Shown here: positions 34,638 through 45,925 of the stretch, one piece after another | Position numbering within the stretch: position 1 is the first letter of the stretch | Layout of the letters: the number at the start of each line of letters is the position of its first letter | NCBI GenBank assembly: GCA_000320605.2 | Contig: KB445791.1 | Location: forward strand, 2,902,576 to 2,966,575 | Length of the DNA: 64,000 nt | Reading direction: 5' to 3' | From: Gelatoporia subvermispora B | Lineage: Eukaryota; Basidiomycota; Agaricomycetes; Polyporales; Gelatoporiaceae | Position numbers and translations under genes: made by a program | The notes under the pieces: generated by a model | What the model was told of the DNA's origin: nothing | Seen by the model: the letters and a program-made list of their open reading frames with translations, nothing else | Database searches by the model: none

Positions 34638-35226
34638 GGGTAGGGCTTGAGGAGAAGTTGAGGGGGAACCTGGCTGGGGAGACTGCGACCTTGACCTCGA
34701 GAGCCGTGAGGTGAATACGGAAAGGAGTGTGGGCGCCAGCTTGGAAAGTCGCGGGTGGTGACGTGCGCGGAGGGTGGTGACGGGTTACGTGGGTAGGAAA
34801 GGACGGGTATGATACAGGACAGAGGAGCAGAACTGGAGAATGAAGACGAGATGTTCGTTGGAACGGAACAAGCTGGCTCTGGCGGACTGAGGCGAGCGGA
34901 CAACTGTGGTCCAGACAAGCACTGCTACCGATCGATGTTTGGAGGCTGTTTGCAGCCACTCTCGGCTTCCTCCTCCATCCCTTATAATATTTCTACCGAG
35001 ATCCACTCTCCCGTGACTCTTGGCACCCGCTTCGCACCCTCAATAAACTCACAATTGTCTTTCACTTCATAGTCGATGTGCTCAAAAGTCGAGACCCGCT
35101 CTTTTACTGTACAGTCACCCACCCTAGGCCGTTGCATAGGCACCATGGTCATTTTGATGCAATCATAGCACATGAGCGAGAAAGCAATAACATATCCCAC
35201 CCTCACAACTCCGATGTCACCGCCAC
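34638..35226. other. PPZ promoter and uS17 3' flank
   Basis: About 590 bp between the PPZ start codon and the uS17 stop codon, both on the minus strand. Strong pyrimidine tracts on the coding strand just upstream of the PPZ start fit a fungal promoter or 5' UTR. No gene is seen. Confidence 0.45.
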
Positions 35227-35981
35227 CTAGAACTTGCCGAAGGACTTGGCCGCCGCCTTGTTCTTCGACACCCGGAGAACGTTGAAGCGAACGGTCTTGG
35301 AGAGCGGGCGGCACTGGCCTGTGGACGCCCGGAATTGTTAATGGGCGTCGATAGGCATTTGACGATAAGATTACTCACCGACAGTCACAATGTCGCCAAC
35401 CTCCACACGGAAGGCGGGGGAGACGTGCGCCGCCAAGTTCTTGTGGCGCTTCTCGTAACGGTCTGCGTGGGCACTGTAAAGGGGTGAAGATGGATGGATA
35501 GGAAAAGTACGCACTGTACTTCGGGATATAGTGGAGGTAATCTCTCCGGATGATGAGCGTGCGGGTCATCTTGGTGGAGACGACACGGCCAGTGAGGATG
35601 CGGCCGCGGATGGAGACGTCGCTGGTGAAGGGGCACTTCTTGTCTATTGACGAGAAATGCGTAAGAAACATACCATCAGAGTAACAGTACGCACGTACCA
35701 ATGTAAGTGCCGCTGATTGCCTCAGCCGGGACTTTGAAGCCCAGGCCGACGTCCTTGTACCACCGCTTCTCCTTGGTGGAAATCACCTTCTTCGTCCCTG
35801 CACGGCCACGTTTAATAACACATCCAACGCTATGTCCGACGATGAGTACACACCCCGGGACTTGGCATTTTGGAAGAGGTGCTGCTTCTGGTAGGCCTTC
35901 TCGATCTACAGACAAGCGAGAGCCTCGTAGGGTCAAAGGTTCATCAACGTAAAGCACAATAACACGTACCTGCTCAGCCAT
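35227..35981 (-). CDS. RPS11: 40S ribosomal protein uS17 (S11)
   Basis: Six exons: 35981-35970, 35905-35854, 35797-35699, 35643-35515, 35462-35379 and 35318-35227, giving 155 residues, the usual length. The protein reads [20 protein letters not shown] at the start. It continues with [39 protein letters not shown], and [20 protein letters not shown]. The end shows the [20 protein letters not shown] signature. The first exon encodes only MAEQ. The fifth acceptor at 35462 is chosen because it restores the conserved [12 protein letters not shown] dense-intron ribosomal protein gene of this kind is typical of basidiomycetes. Confidence 0.96.
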
Positions 35982-36397
35982 GGTGGTGTCTTGAGGGCGG
36001 TGACGGGGAGTGCTGGGGGTCGAACGGCCGACTTGGGAAGTTTGGCGAGCTTGACGGGCGCTTACGGTGACAGGCCGGACTGGGAGCAAGCCACAGTCTG
36101 GTAAACTGTACAGCTCGGCATGTTCCGAGCGCCCATTAGTCTCGCGGGTCTGGTTGCTACTGGTACAACGAGCAGCATCTTCTCTGTTACAGAAATCTCG
36201 CTGCGATTTACGTTTGCATCAGCTTGGCCTGTCACGGACTTACGGATGATGACCTGTTCGGCTGTCCCTCTAACTTGCTTCATAGTGGATATTCTCGCTA
36301 GTGTTCGCCATTATTTTACATTCAGAACATGAGGACTACCCCTGCGATCCCTTCATTCCATTCACCTCGCGAGTTGCATCATCTCCTTCTCGCGCTA
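35982..36397. other. Intergenic, uS17 promoter
   Basis: About 415 bp between the uS17 start and the stop of the seven-TM protein gene, both on the minus strand. No gene was recognised. Confidence 0.45.
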
Positions 36398-38226
36398 TTA
36401 GCCTGCTGCCGCATAGCTGGATACTCTGTCACTGCCTGAGTCGAATGTCCTCGACGAAGATGCTGTCAATGGTCTCGATTCAGCACGCGACCGACTTTCG
36501 CTCCCGCTTCGGTGCCCATTCAGTGCATGCTCCTGGGGCTCATCCCCGCCAAGTAGGACCGAAATCTTCGACGCGTTCTCACTTGAGCCCCGTCCTCCAA
36601 ACGCTGTAAGGGATGGCATATGAGTGAAGGCTATTTCTCGTGTAGGTTCTGCTGGACTTTGGCTCCGACTATGGCTTCGACTCCTGACGGGTCGTGGAGG
36701 TGGCGTAAGCGAGAGCACAGGCGCTTGCGATTGTGGTCGGACGCGATGTGAATGATGTACGTCGTAATAGTCGAATGCGGGCGTGTCGAAATACATAATT
36801 TGCCCCGGGATAGTTGGTCCCAGTATAGGGCCAGGGATGTAGCCCGCTCTTGGCGTTATGGTCAAGAAGTTGTCCAGATTCCGGATATGCTCCTGGCCTG
36901 GATCATGCAAAATTGCAATATCAGCCGCTGTCGGGAGCGGCTTTCCGTCTCGATGGTCTTCGTCAGAACCCATGCTTGCGTCCAAGCAGGGCTGTGCCGT
37001 GGATGAGGTCGTTCGTGATTGTCGTGGTCGACAAAGGAGACGTGCACATGACTCTCGCCAAATGTCGTAAACCTCCTTCTGAGCGAAGAAGATCAGGAAG
37101 ATGATACACGGCGATATCGCTGCACCCTCTGTCAGTCGTGTATATATGATTTCATGCATTTGTACGAACCCTCCCATACGATACTTGCTGACATCACTCC
37201 ATATTTGAAGATATGATGCTGTGCCCATGCCCCAAGAACCGCACAATATAGAACGGCCGAGATGACGATGGTGAGGCATAAGGCTGCAAAACGATAGACA
37301 CGGAGAGCATCGAGCATGCCCAAGGTTCGGCTGAGGATTGGCAAATCGCAGAACTTCCAGAGGTAGACGACAATGACCGTGGAGGTAATGAGCGCAATCA
37401 TCATTGGCACCATCGTTAGCACTATGGAAACCACCTGGAAGGCATCGTCGGCAATCACGCAGTGAATCTGATGAGGTTGCGAAATGTTAAAGACAATGAA
37501 ACTAAACATATCGCCTTGACGCACTGCGTAAAAGTAAGGCTTGAGTCCCAGCGGATTCCGATCCAAGGATCGCAATGGTACCAGCAGCACAGGTAGCGCC
37601 CACACTGGCACCTGTCAGTTAGCCCAGAATTTTTATAGATAAACTCGGTACTGACCAAAGGGAGCTGCACAAAAAGTAAGGATTGTCGTACGATAGAATT
37701 GGCATGGGGACTGAGCGGGATTACGCTGCTTGTCTTTACTGCTGTGCTTAATGGCCAAGTAAAGCACAGGCTGTGGGTCCGTGTAAGAAGCTGGCCTAGT
37801 GTAATCTATACTGGAGCAACTTACCAAGGTGAAGTCGACTATAAAGGCTGCTTTCACGACGGTGAGGTAACGTACTCTGTTCAAGAAGTGAAAGTTAGAT
37901 AGTCAGGTCGTATCCAAGCACAAGACCTGACGCACATGATCTGATCTGCGATGCAGAAGCGTAAGATACTCATATGACTTTCCAGATCGGCGAAGCGTCC
38001 AGGAAGGGCTTCACGGAGAATAGGTGGTATTACATCGAAGAGTGAGCGTAGAATGGTAGTGACTACAAGAGCGTCGACGATAAAATGCTTTCGAGCGGGT
38101 GTGGCCAGCAACAATGTCAAAAGAACGATTCCGGTGACCTACGCCAGATGAGTTCCAGGAGGGTTTGGCCCGAGCACTGCCACTCACCTCAATGACGATC
38201 ACTGCAATCCTTAGTGCGACGGGCAT
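36398..38226 (-). CDS. Seven-TM receptor-like protein
   Basis: Six exons: 38226-38188, 38138-37936, 37876-37825, 37770-37656, 37604-37170 and 37128-36398, giving 524 residues. Seven hydrophobic segments are seen in order: about 3-25; 38-58; a third reaching into KAAFIVDFTLPVLYLAI; a fourth in TILTFCAAPFVWALPVLLVP; a fifth in VVSIVLTMVPMMIALITSTV; a sixth in FAALCLTIVISAVLYCAVL; a seventh in GAAISPCIIFLIFFAQKEVY. An intracellular loop rich in Lys and Gln follows TM3. The C-terminal tail (about 240 residues) is Ser/Pro/Arg-rich. This is the layout of fungal G-protein-coupled receptors, but it lacks the STE3 and cAMP-receptor signatures I know, so ligand and class are open. Confidence 0.75.
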
Positions 38227-39309
38227 AGCGTCAGGAACGTCGTCGCAGCTGAGATAGCCGGGGTGAGATAGAGAGGTAGAGCGTCATTGGTATCTCCTCC
38301 CCGCACCCTGAGGCAAGACGTGGCCGCAGGGATACCGAATGATCAACAAGTGATGGACACAGCGCATGTCGGGGCGTGGTTGAATTGGACTGCCTTTGAT
38401 AACCATCCCGTCCCATAGTCTTTTTAAAGATGCGGCCAAGATGTCATGGGAACCGGACAGTATCCAATTGCAGCAGGACTTTGCTCATGAATGGAAGTCA
38501 GCAGCGCCCTGAGTATCTAAATTCTCCATCACGTCTCCCAAAGTTAATTCAATCTCGTCTTCTGCCATCACAGTATGACTGGCGGCTGCAATAGAGCGTT
38601 CAAACGACGAAAAGGGATATCAGGGCAAGATGCGAAAAAGTCATGCTGTGGTCACATGTCGCCAGGATACGATGTGGACGGTCTTGCGCCACGAAAGCCG
38701 TTCGTAATCCTAACTTGTGCATATCACAAGACTCGTGATGGTTTCAGAACAAATAGGTCCCGCGTTCGACCGACACAAAGCCAAGCAGCGAGAGGGAAAG
38801 TTTGACTCTGGGATGTGTATTTCGGGATGAACCTTCGCCATAGTCAGTTCTCAGCAGGCAGGTGTGATACAACAGATGGGTATGTGAGAATCGCGCGCAC
38901 GTTCCGCCCAGTGATACACGGAAGATCAGAACTTGTTGGAGTATGTCATGCTACATACGTGTACACGGCCCACAGGCAGACCGTGCCGTATGTGATGATA
39001 CACAGGGCCGAAGATACCGAATGCATTATCCAGCAGTTCAGGACACTGGATGCGTCGTATGGAGTCATGGGAGGTCATGGGCGGGAAAAGCAGAAACAAT
39101 CCGAGGTCGAGTCGCGTCGAGTCGGTTGGGAAATATTCAAGCGAGCCCGCGGGCCGCGTGTCAGTGGGAGCGTGTAGGCGCCGGGATGGGACGCGATCAT
39201 GCCGCGGCAGACGCGTGAAGTCACCCTCATGTTCGTGACCGTAACGGCACGCGCCAGAGTCGCGCTACCGCGTTCGGGGTCGTTGCCATTACGCGCATTC
39301 AGCAGCTGT
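38227..39309. promoter_or_regulatory. Divergent promoter region of 7TM gene and LIG1
   Basis: About 1.08 kb between divergent start codons. A 120-codon frame at 38815-39177 has no recognisable content and is not called. The part next to LIG1 is GC-rich with several CGCG steps. Confidence 0.45.
39211..39216. promoter_or_regulatory. Candidate MCB element (ACGCGT)
   Basis: A palindromic ACGCGT lies 94 bp upstream of the DNA ligase I start codon, with a near match (ACGCGA) 20 bp further upstream. In yeasts this MluI cell-cycle box drives G1/S expression of replication genes, including the DNA ligase CDC9. The assignment rests on motif, position and gene function only. Confidence 0.5.
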
Positions 39310-42300
39310 ATGGGTCGACAACAGACCTTAGGTATGTGACTCAGAGGTGGTCGCTTAAGTCGGTGGTACTGATGTAGATCGCAGGGAAGTTCTTCGAGAT
39401 GCCCCAAGGGGTCAACTCAGCGCCACCGCAACAATCCAAGTTGGAGGAGATGTGGGGTGGCAAGAAGACAAAGGCAGTGGCAAAGCCTGAACCAGAAGAT
39501 GTGCCTATGGCAGAAGGGAACGATACAGGTTTGTGGCAATCATCAGAGGAGCGCATCTGTGGCTTCACACCATTGCAGACTTAACCGTCAAGCGCAAACA
39601 ATCCCCACCTCTGGCAGAAAGTGAGCCACGATGCCAGGGAGCGTAAACACATCCGCTTATATTGTGCAATGACGGATAGAGCCCTCAGCGAAGTCTAAGA
39701 AACGGAGAATAATCACTTCTGATGACGAGGGGGATGCAGGTGATCGTGATTCACTTGACTCATTTCTGCCAATACCAACTGCTGTCTCATGCAGTGACTC
39801 AGAACGGCACGTCAACCCCAATGTCAGTAGACCCAGTTGATCCTGGACCATCATCACCTGCCGTGGAGTCCTCCCCCGGCGAAGACGAACAGCCTGTCAA
39901 GAAGAGGTCGAAGAGGGCCGCTAAAGGCCCTTCAAGACCTTTGAAGGGGAAGAAAGCTGCATTACCACCACCGGTCCCGGAAGCTTCTGATGAAGCGGAG
40001 AATAGCGTCGCGTCAGTCAGTGATGCCGAGGCTGAAGACCCAGAGCTAGCGGCAGAAGAGGAACTGGAAGAAAGCGGTGCGGCTTCTAAGAAGTGAGAAC
40101 ATCTATCATGCATATACTGTATGGCTGCGCTGAACTCAATAATACCATAACTCAGTGCGGACGCAGCACTCTCTCGGACCTCAGAAGTCGATATCAAAGG
40201 CGGATGGAAAACGGGCGACCCGTATGTCAAGTCTCAATCCGCGTTATTCCCACTAATTCTCAAATCTCAGTGTCCCTTATGCTGCTCTCGCAAAGGTCTT
40301 CTCCCTTATCGAAGCAACGACCAAGCGACTTGAGAAAACTTCGCTGTTAACTGCTTTCTTCCTACTGGTCATCCGCCGAAGCGCGCCGGGAGACACACAA
40401 TCTCTCCTTCAAGCTGTCTACTTGTGTATCAATCGTGTAGGTTGTGCTGCATACCTGAGGAACTGACTTCTCAATGCTCACTTTTCTGCAGCTCAGTCCT
40501 GACTACGTCGGCGTGGAGCTTGGAATTGGCGAGAGTCTACTCATCAAGGCCATCGGTGAATCAACGGGCAGAAGCTTGGCAGTTGTCAAGGCTGATTTGA
40601 AGAAGGAGGGTGATCTGGGCCTAGTTGCAATGGTTCGATATCTTGTGGCCGCCACCGAGCTGAGCTCATGGATGATGTCGCACAGAACTCCAAGAACAGC
40701 CAGAAGACCTTGTTCAAGCCGAAACCGCTCACCCTGCCCTTTGTCTTCAATAACTTGAAGGAAATTGCTCTCTCGACTGGACATTCGGTATGTAGAGCGC
40801 AAAGCCCGATTGGAACCCCCATGCAAGTCTTAGAGTGTTCGTGTTATAGTCACAAAACAAGAAGGTCTCTATCATCACGAAACTGCTGGCAGCGTGTCAA
40901 GAGTCCGAAGCCAAGTACATTATCCGTAGCTTGGAGGGCAAGCTGCGGATAGGAAACGCTGAACAAACCGTGTTAGTGGCTCTCGCCCATGCCTCTGCTA
41001 TCGCAGAACAGGAACGAGGTGGGTGTATACTTCCAAGTCTTTGACACCACCGTGCCCATGGATGGATTGATTGCAGCCAACAAGAAGATCAACAAAGAGA
41101 AACTCGCTGCTCGTCTGCCACAGGCATCGGAGATCATCAAATCTGTCTACAGGTAGCTCAGGAGCATCGTGTCATCATGACCCATAAAATTGACTCGGTA
41201 TGCCCATAGCGAACTTCCCAATTATGATCTGGTTATCCCGGCTCTCATTGAAGTCGGCCTCGACAAGCTGCATGAGCACTGCAAGCTGACTCCGGGTGTC
41301 CCGCTCAAGCCGATGTTAGCGAAGCCGACCAAAGCGATTGGTGAAGTTCTTGACCGGTTCGAGAACAAACGCTTCACATGCGAGTACAAGTACGATGGTG
41401 AACGGGCACAGGTATGCCTTATAGTTTGTCATGGTAAATAATGTATCAGGCTCATAACGTCCATTACATTTGACAGGTCCACCTCGTGGAGGATGGAACC
41501 GTGAGCGTGTTCAGCAGGAACTCGGAGGATATGAGCAAGAAGTACCCTGATCTCATGGCCCAAATTCCACATGTGCGATTGTGGCGTCCCTCCGATCGGC
41601 TCGCGTCTGACATTTCAGCAGTGCATCAAGGAAAATACCAAATCATTCGTGTTGGATGCCGAAGCCGTCGCCATCGATAAGGACACGGGCAGCCTTATGC
41701 CCTTTCAAGAACTGAGTCGGCGCAAACGTAAGGATGTCAAGGTGGAGGACATCCAGGTCCGGGTTTGTTTATTCGCTTTCGACCTGCTGTATCTCAATGG
41801 CGAGGTAAGCATTCCTTCTGTATCACTTCACAATCGCGGCGCGCTAACTCTTTCCCAGCCACTCTTGCGGAAATCACTTGCGGAACGGAGGCAGCTTCTG
41901 AGGGAGCATTTCCAGCCGATGCATCTCGAGTTCGACTTCGCAAAATCATCCGACGGTGAGACAACGGAAGAAATCCAGACATTCCTTGAAGAGAGCGTCA
42001 AGGACGGCTGCGAAGGCCTCATGGTCAAGATGCTGGACGGCGAACCTAGTTTCTATGAACCTAGCAGGAGGAGTGTGAATTGGCTCAAAGTTCGTTCAAG
42101 ATGTGCTTCACATGGACCCCATGCTGACAGATGCCATTCATAGCTAAAGAAAGATTACTTGGCAGGCGTTGGCGATTCCCTTGACCTTGTCGTAGTGGGA
42201 GCGTACTACGGTAAGGGCAAACGTACGAACGTCTACGGTGCTTTCTTGTTAGCGTGCTGGGACGCCGATGCGGAGGAATTTCAGACTATCTGCAAAATTG

Positions 42301-42773
42301 GCACGGGATTCAGTGAAGAGGTGCTGCAGAAGCATTACGAATCACTGCAACCGTTGGAGATGACGAAACCTCGCGGGGACATTAAGATCGGGGGTGCGAA
42401 GCCCGATGTATGGTTTGAGCCCAAGGTCGTGTGGGAGGTGTTGACGGCCGATTTGAGCTTGAGCCCGATATACACTGCTGCGCAAGGATTGGTAAGTGCC
42501 AAACTGCTTTTAGCAGGAAGCATAACTGAGATATCATCACAGGTTGACGAGAGAGGGATTTCTTTACGCTTCCCGCGCTTTATTCGCATCCGCGATGACA
42601 AGTCAGCGGAAGATGGGACGGGACCAGAACAGGTGCGCATGTGGATTATCTCACTAAGCAGCAAGACTGATCCGATGGAATAGATTGCGGAGATGTACGA
42701 GAAACAAGCCCTTGCGCAAAGTAAAGGAGGCAAACGGAGCAAGGGCGGGGATGCGGACGACAACTTTTGGTAG
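39310..42773 (+). CDS. LIG1: DNA ligase I
   Basis: Eighteen exons give 842 residues: 39310-39331, 39385-39528, 39579-39620, 39680-39739, 39795-40092, 40156-40221, 40271-40436, 40492-40632, 40686-40787, 40850-41018, 41077-41152, 41210-41411, 41477-41572, 41619-41804, 41859-42089, 42144-42491, 42543-42632 and 42684-42773. This ATP-dependent ligase seals nicks between Okazaki fragments. The N-terminus holds a PIP box, QQTLGKFF (residues 4-11), then a disordered Lys/Glu-rich region. The DNA-binding domain spans roughly 190-420. The catalytic lysine is K489 in KYDGER (motif I), followed by [12 protein letters not shown] (motif III), [11 protein letters not shown] (motif IV) and LKKDYL (motif V). 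The OB-fold ends with [14 protein letters not shown]. The gene ends 126 bp from the stop of MPC1, which converges on it. Confidence 0.95.
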
Positions 42774-42899
42774 AACTCCGCGGTTATCATGGATCTGTGA
42801 ATGATAATTGTTTGGTTGACTGTTACCTTCCATGATAGAACGTAGGATACCAAGAAAGATACATCCATAATAAGTCCAGTACGCATTCCCCTAGGAGTC

Positions 42900-43524
42900 T
42901 TACTTCGAAGACGCAACCTTGGCGGCCTCCGCCCGCGCAGCCTCTATCGCTTGTGTGACCGGGCCTTTCGCCTCTGCCTCTCGCTTTTCCCGTCCGCCCA
43001 TATACCAGTAGTTCACGAAACGCGCTCCCTGGATGGACTGCGCAGTCGCGTTTGTTGCGTGGCATGCGAACAGCAGGTAGTTCCGAGGAATGACCCGCCA
43101 TGCTGAAAGAATTATCGGAGGGCGCGCTGAGTGTATGTCGCTAGTCGTAGCGCTCAGGATGGCTCACCAAATCGCATGAACACCATGCTGCGTGCAGAAT
43201 GTCAGTGGGGGACTGGGCTGAGCCAGTTGAAGGGGACTCACGAGTAGGATCCGAGAGCAGTGGTCATTGCGCCGGAGATGACCTCCTCATCTTTTCGCAA
43301 GTCCGCAATGGCGGCAAGGGGAAGACCCCAGTTGGCAACCTACTTGTCTCACAAAGTCAGAGGCTCCCCAGTAGCGCAGGCTGTCGACTGACCGGTCCCC
43401 AGAAGTGAGTACCTGACGGAGGACACAGTCAGTTGCCCATAGCGAGCCGGTTGATATTCCACGCACTGAAGAAGTATTCACGCGCTGCCGGGGAGCGCAA
43501 CCAGGTGAAGAAGGTGGAGGCCAT
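42900..43524 (-). CDS. MPC1: Mitochondrial pyruvate carrier subunit MPC1
   Basis: Exons 43524-43467, 43412-43393, 43339-43242, 43187-43168 and 43102-42900 give 132 residues. MPC1 pairs with MPC2/3 in the inner mitochondrial membrane to import pyruvate. Seen are [32 protein letters not shown], a conserved [37 protein letters not shown] and the terminal [16 protein letters not shown]. The last part carries the family's typical charged C-terminus. Two internal exons are only 20 nt each, and both are needed for the conserved sequence. Confidence 0.95.
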
Positions 43525-43892
43525 GACGGGTGTTGCACCAAACGATGTTGGGGGAAAATGTGGGTGATCGAGTCGGCGACAGGGCGTTGCAGCACGTGCA
43601 GACGCGTTCAGCGCCGGCTTCAATGGGGTGGCACGACGACAAAACGGTCGATGGCAGGCTGCAGTCTCGCTCCCCACTCGCCATGTTTCCTCTTGAATTG
43701 TGCTCGCTCCGCAACTCGTGTCATTATGGAGGTCCAGTTGTGCACCGGACACACCTCCACCTCATGGCAAAACCGAGCGGGTCGCATGCAGCTCCAGGGA
43801 CGTCTCAAGGCCGCGGTCGACTGACTTTCCCGGGCACGTTGCAGGCTTCTGAGCGCCCGAATATTCCATGAAAACATGTTGCTGCTGGCGTT
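43525..43892. other. Divergent promoter, MPC1 and 43.9-kb gene
   Basis: 368 bp between divergent start codons. Overlapping frames on both strands are short and have no recognisable features. Confidence 0.45.
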
Positions 43893-45322
43893 ATGAGTCT
43901 TATCGTTTCTCCTCCACCGAGGCCTCGAGTCGCTCCAGTGCTCTCTTCAGTCAATCCAGAGATGCAAGCCTTTCATAATGATCAGCCGCCGTACTATCCT
44001 CAGCAGGCGTATGCGCCAGCTCCAGCTGGCTATTACCCACAGTTCAACGCATATCCGCCGTACATCCCCCCTCAGCAGAATGTAGCGTTCCCGGTGTATC
44101 CTACTTCATATGAACAGCCACAACATACACCTGCTCCTCGTAGGAAGCACCTGCGCCGCAACCCTTCTTCTGCGCCGCCCAATAAGCCAGGAGGACCTCT
44201 GAAGTCCGCGATGAAGAAACCCGACAGGTCGTCATCTGAAGGAATCCCGTTGACACGGTCGAGAACGGCCTCGGATACACGACCCAGAGTGAACTCACAA
44301 ACTAGGCATAGGGCGAATTCACTTCCGCGCTTCGTACCCGGTAAGTTCTCTTCTCTTCTGCGGCGTCGCGCACTAACTGCATCACACAGAACACGTATTC
44401 TTCTCTATTCATTCCACGAATGAATTCCGGATGGAGAATATCGCTTATCAGTCCACGCTGGACGGCCTGAGGGAACACATTCTGCCAATGTGGCCACCGG
44501 GCGTCGCTCTGGAGGATAGCCGAGAGCATCGATGGCGTGTCCAATTTATGGGAAATCCTTGGTCAAGTGCAGGCACGGACTTCGTTCTGTGAGCGACATA
44601 GCTCGATGCATGACTTCCCAATCATTCTGACGACAATATCTCCCAGGGCACAGCGCCTGATGGCTCGTCTATTCACAATTCTTGCTAGTCAGGTCAGCCG
44701 ACTAGTGTCCACTTGCCAACAGCACCCCATTCACATTTAGTTTAGGGCTATACTTACCAGACAACTGTCAACGTTCGAAATCGAGTACGGCTTTCCTAGA
44801 CGTAGGCTCGGAGCTCCGTGACCTGACATGCCAATTTGTAGCTGCAACCTCCGCGCTTGATCTTCACACAATCGGAGCCAGATTTAACGGCAGAATTCTT
44901 CACTGTAACATTCAGCAAATCCGGTCACAAACTATCTATATTGGATGCTCCGATAGAAGTAACGCAAGACCTCGGGGCGAGCTTACGAAAAGCCTTTCCC
45001 CGGAGGATCACATCTGATCGAGCCAACGAAGAGGGCGTCCACGTTATTGAAGTGAAGAGGGGAGGCGGGTACGGAAGTAAGCTCATGTCCAAACCCACTA
45101 GTAGCACGGCTTCCGAACGCTGCTGATGGATTGCTGATAGCTTCAGAGGTGGACAAATCCATATTCACTGCATACGTACTGCAGTTCCTGAAGTCGGTTG
45201 GATACAATCTGAGTGGGAGTGTTCCTCTCGGGAAGAAGAGCGGCTTCGGACTCGGCTCACGGAAGGACGTCTGGTTTTTCCGCGGTACCATACGGCGGCC
45301 GGAGAGCCGGCAGGAAAAGTGA
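43893..45322 (+). CDS. Agaricomycete-specific protein of unknown function
   Basis: Exons 43893-44340, 44390-44588, 44647-44692, 44746-44784, 44842-45076 and 45141-45322 give 382 residues. The first 150 residues are disordered, rich in Pro, Tyr, Gln and then Arg/Ser. The folded part starts at EHVFFSIHSTNEFRMENIAY and continues through HILPMWPPGV, HRWRVQFMGNPW and AQRLMARLFTILASQGYTY. The C-terminal portion ends in SVPLGKKSGFGLGSRKDVWF and RGTIRR. I recognise this as a multicopy agaricomycete family with no assigned function. All splice phases agree and no stop interrupts it. A decayed copy of its last two exons lies at 51.55-51.91 kb. Confidence 0.8.
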
Positions 45323-45754
45323 AGACTCTCGTTGACATCACGCCTGGCTCGCGATTTAGGGGTCCTGGAGCAGTATACTCATCGGCAATTTGTTGCATTA
45401 CCGCGTGCGCATGTATTCACATGTAAATGTCCCAGTATGTTTGTGCAAGTTAATGTATTCATACACGCACTCTCCTAAATCTGACCGAGGCGTAAGATCT
45501 ACAAGTACAAACATGTCGACTGCTTTGACTCCATAGCACGAACGTTGCACGGTGAGGCGAGCGGAAGAACCTGCACATGCTGTTAACTCCAGTACTGACT
45601 GCCTGGCATGTCCCGGAAGGGGGTGCGGTTCAGTCAGAAATTGTACTATACACTGGCACACTGCACCGCGCAATGCCCACCTAGGGAGCTTCAATCTCAC
45701 TGCATCATGAGCACAGCAATCACGGGACTGCAACAACCACGACCGACCTCGACC

Positions 45755-45925
45755 TCATTTCTTATCCTGGGGCTGGGGTTTGTCAGTCGGCGTGCCACCA
45801 CCGCTAGTACCAGAGCCGCTTGTGCCGTTCCCGGATCCAACTGCACCACTATGTGCATTGTATCTGTATCGGTGAGTAGCGGTAATCATCCCATTGAGGG
45901 GACATACGTACGTGTTTTTGCCCAT
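45755..45925 (-). CDS. Tiny Gly/Ser/Thr-rich protein (40 aa), copy 1
   Basis: Two exons, 45925-45912 and 45863-45755, give 40 residues starting MGKNTYNAHSG, followed by a Gly/Ser/Thr-rich stretch and a DKPQPQDKK end. A TATA-like TATATAAC on the minus strand (46011-46004) lies about 80 bp upstream of the ATG. The paralogue at 52.27-52.52 kb has the same 14-nt first exon, the same phase-2 intron and the same TATA arrangement. That agreement is the main support for a real gene. Function is unknown; it has no signal peptide. Confidence 0.5.
   Translation of the reverse strand: MGKNTYVCPLNGMITATHRYRYNAHSGAVGSGNGTSGSGTSGGGTPTDKPQPQDKK

Noticed and set aside
34232..34959. Long alternative frames over the PPZ N-terminal region
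   Set aside because: Low-complexity Ser/Pro coding sequence keeps other frames open; the MGQQQSKK frame joins the phosphatase domain.
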